Below are positions 1 to 5,005 of a stretch of 8,215 bases of DNA, in pieces (position 1 is the first letter of the stretch; every line of letters begins with the position of its first letter). This DNA is from Desulfobacteraceae bacterium UBA2230. Its GTDB lineage: Bacteria > Desulfobacterota > Desulfobacteria > Desulfobacterales > Desulfosarcinaceae. Made by a program: the position numbers and the translations under genes. The stretch is taken from the NCBI GenBank assembly GCA_002348005.1, contig DDYQ01000096.1, positions 346-8,560 on the forward strand, read 5' to 3'. The notes beneath the pieces are model-generated. The model was not told the DNA's origin and did not search any database. It was given only the letters and a program-made list of their open reading frames with translations.

Positions 1-110
1 ACATCACCACCACCGCGGCGGCGATTGCCGCCGCCAAGGGAATCGCGGCACGACGCGAAAACGCCCCCAAGGTACGCAGCCTGCAGTTCTACCATGCCAA
101 TATTCGGTAA
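1..110 (+). CDS. 3' end of an unidentified protein (partial, runs off the left edge)
   Basis: Reading frame 3 is open from the window edge to a TAA at 108-110. It encodes 35 residues: an Ala/Thr-rich helix-like stretch (ITTTAAAIAAAKGIAARR) and then a tail ending SLQFYHANIR. Third codon positions are mostly G or C, as in the certain genes of this window, and the tail reads like a natural C-terminus. The other plus-strand frames here give proline- or histidine-rich, unnatural translations. The gene would converge on the HD-GYP gene, whose stop is at 296. I do not recognise the family, and 35 residues are too few to assign one. It could be chance, since only about 110 bases are visible. Confidence 0.4.
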   Translation, partial: ITTTAAAIAAAKGIAARRENAPKVRSLQFYHANIR

Positions 111-145
111 GGCTCGGCGGTCGGCGGGTTCGCGGCAGATCATTC

Positions 146-167
146 AACGGCCCCGCGTGCGGCCGTT
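146..167. terminator. GC-rich hairpin between convergent genes, possible terminator
   Basis: AACGGCC (146-152) and GGCCGTT (161-167) form a perfect 7-bp stem with an 8-nt loop. It lies 36 nt past the stop of the partial plus-strand frame, in the 185-nt space between two convergent 3' ends. No good U-tract follows on either strand (only ATTT at 177-180 on the plus strand), so intrinsic termination is uncertain. A weaker hairpin, CGGAT-GAA-ATCCG, lies at 234-246, 50 nt past the HD-GYP stop. Nothing else stands out between 111 and 295. Confidence 0.25.
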
Positions 168-295
168 CAGCAGTGCATTTGCATTGGGTGGCCGAAAGGC
201 AGGGGACGACGCATCCGTTTCGAATGCCGGCACCGGATGAAATCCGTCCAGGCGAAACGTCTTTTCCCGATGACGACCGACGCAAAAGCGAATCG

Positions 296-1360
296 TCACC
301 GAATGGCGGGCATCCTGGATAGCACCGTGTTCCGGCGTTGCCAGGCTTTGGTCTGAAAATCGAACCCACGGTCAAGGATCAGTGTTTCGCAGATCGCCAC
401 GATCCTATGATCGTATAGCACCCCGCTGCCCCTGCGCAATTCGGCCAGTGCCGCCTCCATTCCGTAAGCCGGTCGGTAGGGCCGAAAAGAGGCGATCGAC
501 TCCACGACGTCGGCCGCCCCCAGGATGAGCGCCTCCAGAAGAATCGCATCCCCTTTGAGGCCCTGCGGATAACCGCTGCCGTCCAACCGCTCGTGGTGCT
601 GGCGGATCGTTTCCGCTATCGGCCAGGGGAAATCGATCCCTTTGAGGATCTGGTAGGCGGTTTCGGGATGCTGGCGGATGATGGCGATTTCGTGCTCGGA
701 CATCTCGCCCGGTTTGTTCAAGATAGCCGCCGGAACGTGGATCTTGCCCAGATCGTGGATTGCGGCGGCCATGCGTAGCCCCTGGATGCGTTCCCATGAA
801 AATCCCAACTCGGTGGCAATGGCGCGGCACAACTTGGCTACCCGCCGCTGGTGGCCGGCGGTGTAAGCATCCCGTTTTTCGATCGTCAGGGACATGGCCT
901 GAATCAGCGCGCCCATCGTCTTGCGCAGGCGCTCGTGGCTGTGGTGCAGGTCCCGTTGGGCCTTGCGCAATGAACCGGCATCGGTGAGTCTTTCGACCAT
1001 TCCGGCGAAGCCGCCGCGTTCATCTTCATAGACCGTGCAGGTAACGGTGTTGGTTTCCCGCACACCGCTTTTGCAGTGCTTCTCACCGTCATTTTCCACC
1101 CGTGCGGCGCCGTTGGCAAGGCAGGTCAGCGGGCATTTCGGACTATGGCAGAGCGGGCCCGGGAAAGTTTCGAAGCACTTGCGCCCCATCAGATCCGAAT
1201 GTTTCTTTCCGGCCGCTATTTCGAAAGCGCGATTGACGTATCGAATGGTATAATGGATATCGGTCACCAGAATCCCGTCCGGCAGCGCATCAACGATACG
1301 CTCCCATTGCCGGCTCTCAAAATGGCTACCGCTGCTGCACACACCTCTTGAGTCTTCCAT
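296..1360 (-). CDS. PAS / HD-GYP cyclic-di-GMP phosphodiesterase
   Basis: This 354-residue soluble protein (no membrane segment or signal peptide) should hydrolyse c-di-GMP in response to a PAS-sensed signal. The PAS domain covers about residues 17-127 (DALPDGILVTD, then IRYVNRAFE). A short coiled coil (about 130-150) links it to an HD-GYP domain at about 150-335. The expected metal and catalytic residues are all visible: E161, H170, the H202-D203 pair in HDLGK, H231, H255-H256, the D260-G261-S262-G263-Y264-P265 signature, and D284. The enzyme is therefore predicted to be active. The PAS domain carries cysteines at 62, 71, 76, 80, 96 and 108, which suggests metal binding or redox sensing (inference). 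The start at 1360 has a GGAGG four bases upstream. The gene is 60 nt downstream of the cysteine-rich protein gene and may be co-transcribed with it. Phosphodiesterase identity is secure; the signal is unknown. Confidence 0.93.
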   Translation of the reverse strand: MEDSRGVCSSGSHFESRQWERIVDALPDGILVTDIHYTIRYVNRAFEIAAGKKHSDLMGRKCFETFPGPLCHSPKCPLTCLANGAARVENDGEKHCKSGVRETNTVTCTVYEDERGGFAGMVERLTDAGSLRKAQRDLHHSHERLRKTMGALIQAMSLTIEKRDAYTAGHQRRVAKLCRAIATELGFSWERIQGLRMAAAIHDLGKIHVPAAILNKPGEMSEHEIAIIRQHPETAYQILKGIDFPWPIAETIRQHHERLDGSGYPQGLKGDAILLEALILGAADVVESIASFRPYRPAYGMEAALAELRRGSGVLYDHRIVAICETLILDRGFDFQTKAWQRRNTVLSRMPAIR

Positions 1361-1364
1361 ACAG

Positions 1365-1369
1365 CCTCC
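1365..1369 (-). promoter_or_regulatory. Shine-Dalgarno GGAGG of the HD-GYP gene
   Basis: GGAGG on the minus strand lies four bases before the ATG at 1360. It is the strongest ribosome-binding site in the window and fixes the start of the phosphodiesterase. The 60-nt space to the upstream stop (1361-1420) holds no clear promoter. TATGAA in that stretch (minus strand) is a weak -10-like element without a matching -35. Confidence 0.7.
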
Positions 1370-1420
1370 GCTGTTGCTTCATACTTGACTGCTCTGCCGG
1401 AACGCTGTTCACATTTTGGG

Positions 1421-1960
1421 TCAGAGGATTGAGCCGCCGTCCGAACTGATAATTTTCACAGTCATTGTATTGATGCCGTCCTTGAATTCACAATACTGTC
1501 GATCCGGAAAGTCGCCGGTCAGAATCCATTCCAAGGCGTAGTAAATCCCAGAAAAATCATAGCCATAAACGCCATACCGGTTTCTCAAAAGATCAATACC
1601 GCCCGGGCATAGAAATGCGATACATACCGGACTTTTGTGGGTCTCGAGCAGGCAGCCCTTTGCGGGGTTGTGGTACCCGCAGGGCGATACCGCATTTTCC
1701 CAGGAGTAATCTTCAGGCCTTCCGAAAAGGGTTTCTCTTTCCTGCTTCAGTCGCTCAAATGCAGGGTGTTCCAGATCCATCAAAGAATAGTACGGTTTGG
1801 TGCAGCATGCCGCCACCGGCCGGTCGCCATTTTTGCGCAGTTCGGGTTTGATGCACTTCGAGAGGCAGTAATCGAAGGATGAGAAAAACACTTTAAGAAG
1901 TCTTTCGACCTCCAGATAACGTCTCAACCTGCCCTCAAGGGTAATACTCGTTCCGTTCAA
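1421..1960 (-). CDS. Cysteine-rich protein with YkgJ-like (CxxCxxCC-type) metal-binding pattern
   Basis: This 179-residue soluble protein has no membrane segment. It contains nine cysteines, eight of them in a pattern resembling the CxxCxxCC / YkgJ putative metal-chelating family: C32-X3-C36, the C52-C53 pair, then PCGYHNPAKGC (C94, C103), and C113 and C118 in SPVCIAFLCPGG. YkgJ-like proteins show a first C-X2/3-C, a CC pair, PCPFL...GC and RPxxCRxxPC in the same order, so family membership is my inference. The biochemical role is unknown; Zn or Fe-S binding is plausible. The start is uncertain. TTG at 1960 follows an A8 tract and an in-frame TAA at 1967-1969, with only GGGA 10 nt upstream. 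TTG at 1927 (168 residues) has a GAGG five bases before it and may be the true start. There is no ATG before residue 61. The HD-GYP gene follows 60 nt downstream on the same strand. Confidence 0.8.
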   Translation of the reverse strand: MNGTSITLEGRLRRYLEVERLLKVFFSSFDYCLSKCIKPELRKNGDRPVAACCTKPYYSLMDLEHPAFERLKQERETLFGRPEDYSWENAVSPCGYHNPAKGCLLETHKSPVCIAFLCPGGIDLLRNRYGVYGYDFSGIYYALEWILTGDFPDRQYCEFKDGINTMTVKIISSDGGSIL

Positions 1961-2125
1961 TTTTTTTTATTCCCAACTTACCGGTGGAATCGCTTAGTCT
2001 CTGGTTGCAGGGACACCGAATTTCAGCGGATCGCCCGGTTTCGGTCACCGTGAAACGTGTCCCGCATCGAGACCAGCCGCATTATCCACCAAAACAGGTT
2101 TCATTTCACTTAAAATATTGGAACG

Positions 2126-2296
2126 ATGCTCCGGAGCTCGCACTGCGGGGCGTTGGTTTGTGTGGAGATCGTTTTAAAGGTCGGCTTCGGCTCTCTTGGG
2201 GGGTGGGATCCGTTCGGGCCCGAACGGCTCATTATCGGCTCGAATGGTCCTATTCTGTATGAACTGGATGGCAAATTCAGCATCGGAATTGTGTAA
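2126..2296 (+). CDS. Unrecognised 56-codon ORF (doubtful)
   Basis: The frame opens after a TAA at 2111-2113 and runs from ATG 2126 to TAA 2294-2296. Its translation looks protein-like in the second half (GWDPFGPERLIIGSNGPILY followed by ELDGKFSIGIV), and GGA lies five bases before the ATG. I do not recognise the family. The same bases also encode a 67-codon minus-strand frame (2313-2110) and an overlapping plus-strand frame (1984-2262), so chance is a real possibility. If real, it may be the C-terminal remnant of a longer gene, and it would be the only complete plus-strand gene in this stretch. Confidence 0.15.
   Translation: MLRSSHCGALVCVEIVLKVGFGSLGGWDPFGPERLIIGSNGPILYELDGKFSIGIV
2210..2227. 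repeat. 18-bp perfect palindrome
   Basis: CCGTTCGGG is followed directly by its reverse complement CCCGAACGG, with no spacer or mismatch. A dimeric regulator site is one reading. Because it also lies inside the doubtful 56-codon ORF, where it encodes PFGPER, it may be only a by-product of codon choice. It sits about 240 nt upstream of the cysteine-rich gene start, which is far for a simple operator. Confidence 0.5.
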
Positions 2297-2468
2297 GCAC
2301 TATCGGGCAACATGCCAGCGGGCTGCCTTCACTGGTTTGCTTACCCCCCTGAGCATTCGTGCCAGGGAAGGCTCGGCCGTCTCGTTCGCCCGCATACGGT
2401 GCTGGGCCGCTATGTCTGCCCGCGCCCCGTCTTTGCTGTTTGGAGCGGTGAGGCCGCGAAGGCGCTAG

Positions 2469-4136
2469 TCAAGAGTTCAACATGGGGCCATCCTGCATCG
2501 GCCGTTCCCCCGCTCTATTTTGCCGACCCGCTGACCGCTGAGGTAATTCCGCCTTCCCGGGTTTGTGGCCGTATATCGCTTTCAGCAACTCAGATGAAGA
2601 GGCGGTTTTGACCAGAAAGGCCTCAGCCCCCGCCCGACACATACTCCGGGCGAGCTGTTCCTCCTCGTACATCGAGAGTCCGATCACGCGTACATCCGGC
2701 AACTCAGCCTTGATGCGTCGGGTGGCTTCGATACCGTCCATCTCCGGCATCGCGACATCCATGACCACCACATCCGGCCTTAGCTGGCGGGTCCGCTCGA
2801 GGGCTTCACGTCCATTTGCCGCTTCGCCCACCACACGGATGTCCGGCTGCCCCGAAATCAGCCTGATCAATCCCTGTCGCATCACCTTGTGGTCGTCGGC
2901 AAACAACACCCGCGTGGTCCCGGTTCGATCTCTTCTAACCCGCCGGGTCGCGGCATGCGTTTGCTGATCGGCCGCAGGGGCAACGGGTTGCACTTCCCGG
3001 CGGTTTGACAGGTCAACGGGAACACTCAACGTAAAACGACTCCCCTTCCCTGGAGCGCTGGCAATGGTCATGCTGCCCCCGATGTGGCGTACCCGCTCCC
3101 GCAAGCTCAACAGCCCGAACCCAGACGCTATCGCCGAAGAATCCAGAATCGCTGGATTGAATCCATGCCCCTGATCACTGACCATTGTCACCAGGCCCTC
3201 TTCCGTGCTGACAATTTCGACTCGGGCGTTTTTCACACCTGCATGTTTCACCACATTGAAGAGCAACTCCTGCACGGCGCGAAACAGAAAGATTTTGAGT
3301 GCTGTGCTCTCTTCGAACGGCTGCGCCGCACCTGTCTCCAGGTCGACGTGCAGACCGAACTGTTTTTGCATCTGACCGACAAGCCACTGCAGGGCGACCG
3401 CCAGGCCGGAGTGGTGCAGCACCACCGGGCTCAGTTCATGCGAAAGGCGGCGCGACTTGGCGATCGATTCAACCAGCAACCGCTCCACGTCGGCAAGCTC
3501 GGGTATGGTCGGCAGACTTTGACAAATCGACTGAAGCTGCAGCCGCGCACAGGCCAGTATCTGCTGCAGATCGTCGTGCAGCAGATCGGCGATGCGCCGT
3601 CTTTCCCGCTCCTCGGCCTCGATCAGTTCGACGGCCAAGGCCTGGAGCTGTTTCGAGCGGGCCTCGGCAAGTTCGGTCCGCTCACGCACCCGGGTCTCAA
3701 GCGCTTCGTTGGCCAGGCGCAACTCAGCGGCCATCCGTTTGCTTTCCATTCGCTGGCTCGCCAGATCCAGGAATACCGAGACTTTGCCCAGGAGAATCTT
3801 TGAGTTGTAAGGCTTGATGATGAAATCCACCGCACCGGCCTCATACCCTCTGAAGACATAATAATCCTCACGATGAACGGCCGAGAGAAAAATGATCGGC
3901 AAGTTGCGCGTCGGTTCCTGTCCTCGCAGCAATTCGGCCAGTTCGTATCCGTCCATTTCGGGCATCTGTACATCGATGATGGCCAGCGCAAAATCATGAT
4001 TCAACGAAGCGATCAAGGCATCGTTTCCGCAACCGGCGGTGACCACCGTGGCCTCCAGCGCCTTGAGATTTTGCTTCAGCGCGAAAAGGTTCTCCGGCCG
4101 GTCATCGACGATCAATATTTTAAGCGGATGTTCCAT
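2469..4136 (-). CDS. Hybrid histidine kinase REC / HisKA_3 / HATPase / NarL-type REC
   Basis: This cytoplasmic 555-residue protein has a kinase of the NarX/DegS type between two receivers. The N-terminal REC (about 4-122) has D11-D12, phospho-acceptor D55, S85 and K108. A coiled coil (about 125-178) leads to HisKA_3 with H187 in an HDDLQQ motif. The HATPase domain has N294 in the N box, then DQGHGF (321-326) and GFGLLSLRER (339-348). After an Arg/Ala/Pro-rich linker (about 376-408) comes a NarL/FixJ-like REC (about 409-520) with D414-D415, D460, S488 and K510. NarL proteins normally continue into a LuxR helix-turn-helix. Here only about 35 low-complexity residues follow, so no DNA binding is expected. 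I chose ATG 4136 over the in-frame ATG at 4148 because GGAG sits six bases before it and nothing precedes the other. It lies 26 nt after the cheR stop, so co-transcription and functional coupling to CheR are likely. Confidence 0.92.
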   Translation of the reverse strand: MEHPLKILIVDDRPENLFALKQNLKALEATVVTAGCGNDALIASLNHDFALAIIDVQMPEMDGYELAELLRGQEPTRNLPIIFLSAVHREDYYVFRGYEAGAVDFIIKPYNSKILLGKVSVFLDLASQRMESKRMAAELRLANEALETRVRERTELAEARSKQLQALAVELIEAEERERRRIADLLHDDLQQILACARLQLQSICQSLPTIPELADVERLLVESIAKSRRLSHELSPVVLHHSGLAVALQWLVGQMQKQFGLHVDLETGAAQPFEESTALKIFLFRAVQELLFNVVKHAGVKNARVEIVSTEEGLVTMVSDQGHGFNPAILDSSAIASGFGLLSLRERVRHIGGSMTIASAPGKGSRFTLSVPVDLSNRREVQPVAPAADQQTHAATRRVRRDRTGTTRVLFADDHKVMRQGLIRLISGQPDIRVVGEAANGREALERTRQLRPDVVVMDVAMPEMDGIEATRRIKAELPDVRVIGLSMYEEEQLARSMCRAGAEAFLVKTASSSELLKAIYGHKPGKAELPQRSAGRQNRAGERPMQDGPMLNS

Positions 4137-4142
4137 CCAAAA

Positions 4143-4146
4143 CTCC
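4143..4146 (-). promoter_or_regulatory. Shine-Dalgarno GGAG that decides the REC-HisKA_3 kinase start
   Basis: GGAG on the minus strand lies six bases before ATG 4136 and overlaps the first codons of the alternative start at 4148. The sequence before 4148 (GCGTTTTCATTTTCAG) has no purine-rich site, so initiation at 4136 is favoured. It also places the receiver at the very N-terminus (MEHPLKILIVDD), as in related receivers. Confidence 0.6.
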
Positions 4147-4162
4147 ATCTGAAAATGAAACG

Positions 4163-5002
4163 CTAGGCGATTGCACCTGTGGCAATCCTCTGAAAAATGC
4201 GTGCCGGATTGTTCACCCTTTTATAAAAATGCCGCACATCGGAAAAGAGGAGATCCTCATTGGTCCCCAGACATAAAAAGCCTCCACGCACCAGGCTGTC
4301 GGTGAAGAGTCCAATTACCCGGTTCTGTAATTGCTGGTCGAAATAGATGAGCACATTACGGCAAAAGATCAGGTGCATTTCGCTGAAGACCGTATCGGTG
4401 ACCAGGTTGTGATTGGCGAACACCAGGTTATTCTTCAACCAGGGCACGATGATTGCTGAATCGTATTTGGCATGGTAGTACTCGGCAAAAGATCCGGAAC
4501 CTCCCGCCTCCAGATAATTTTCATTATACTTTCGGAATACCTCCAGAGAAAAAACGCCGGCCCTGGCTTTTTCCAGGGCATGGTCATTGAGATCGGTGGC
4601 AAAAATGGTAGACCGCTCGTACAGACCATCTTCTTTCAACAGGATGGCCAGCGAGTAGGCCTCCTCGCCTGTTGCGCAGCCTGCAACCCAAATACGGAGA
4701 AAGGGAAAGGTCCTCAGTATAGGAATAACCTCATTTCGAAGCTGTTGAAAAACAAAAGGGTCCCTGAACATTTGCGTCACGGTGATCGAAAGTTCGTTGA
4801 GCAGAAGCTCGAATTGAGTTTCGTTATGCAGTATTCCAGGGATTAAATCCGCAATACAGCCCTCTTGCCTGCGTGCGATCAGTTGTCTGACCCGCCGCAG
4901 AATATGGTTTTTGGAATACCCCCGGAAATCATGCCCGTAGCGACGGTAAATGGCTTCCACCAGCAGGTCCAGCTCAATGCGCTCGAGCTCTTCGGCTTCC
5001 AT
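4163..5002 (-). CDS. cheR: CheR-type protein-glutamate O-methyltransferase
   Basis: The protein has 279 residues, close to the 286 of E. coli CheR. It should transfer methyl groups from S-adenosylmethionine to glutamate side chains of a signalling protein in the cytoplasm. The N-terminal helical CheR domain spans about residues 5-75, with the conserved LSITVTQMFRDP segment at 71-82. The Rossmann methyltransferase domain follows with the SAM loop VAGCATGEEAYS (106-117), ATDLN (135-139, acidic D137) and IFCRNVLIYFD (212-222), matching the CheR signatures. No PAS, TPR or CheB part is fused. The start at 5002 is 3 nt past the stop of the hybrid kinase with no strong Shine-Dalgarno, which suggests translational coupling. 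No CheB, MCP, CheA or CheW gene is visible, so its substrate may be a kinase rather than a classical chemoreceptor (inference). Confidence 0.95.
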   Translation of the reverse strand: MEAEELERIELDLLVEAIYRRYGHDFRGYSKNHILRRVRQLIARRQEGCIADLIPGILHNETQFELLLNELSITVTQMFRDPFVFQQLRNEVIPILRTFPFLRIWVAGCATGEEAYSLAILLKEDGLYERSTIFATDLNDHALEKARAGVFSLEVFRKYNENYLEAGGSGSFAEYYHAKYDSAIIVPWLKNNLVFANHNLVTDTVFSEMHLIFCRNVLIYFDQQLQNRVIGLFTDSLVRGGFLCLGTNEDLLFSDVRHFYKRVNNPARIFQRIATGAIA

Positions 5003-5005
5003 GAT

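Larger units (their letters stand above)
1961..2468. other. 508-nt gap without a confident gene
   Basis: This stretch separates the kinase stop (2469) from the cysteine-rich gene (1960), both on the minus strand. It starts with an eight-base A tract (minus strand, 1961-1968) just before the TTG start. It also contains an AT-richer patch near 2101-2120 and an 18-bp perfect palindrome at 2210-2227. Several short ORFs overlap on both strands and none is recognisable. After the kinase stop I looked in all minus-strand frames for a LuxR-type helix-turn-helix that a frameshift might have detached and found none. No tRNA, clear terminator or known riboswitch was evident. A promoter for the cysteine-rich / HD-GYP pair would be expected here, but I see no convincing -35/-10 pair. 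Confidence 0.5.

Noticed and set aside
4..375. 123-codon minus-strand ORF overlapping the HD-GYP 3' end
   Set aside because: It overlaps the certain HD-GYP gene in another frame and gives Pro/Arg/Ser-rich sequence without motifs.
405..830. 141-codon minus-strand ORF inside the HD-GYP gene
   Set aside because: It is a shifted-frame shadow of the HD-GYP catalytic region.
2380..2440. Resemblance of minus-strand CCGTATGCGGGCGAACG to a group II intron domain V
   Set aside because: Only a short stretch is similar; the paired arms and GAAA-type tetraloop of domain V are missing and no intron-encoded protein is present.
2300..2468. Possible LuxR helix-turn-helix detached from the second kinase by a frameshift
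   Set aside because: All three minus-strand frames after the stop were read; none has an HTH-like LTxRExxVL pattern.
2312..2611. 99-codon plus-strand ORF running into the kinase 3' end
   Set aside because: Its second half is antisense to the conserved NarL-type receiver, and the first half shows no known motif.
3084..3803. 239-codon plus-strand ORF opposite the second kinase
   Set aside because: It is a mirror of the HisKA_3/HATPase and coiled-coil region, with unnatural Gln/His/Arg-rich translation and no motif.
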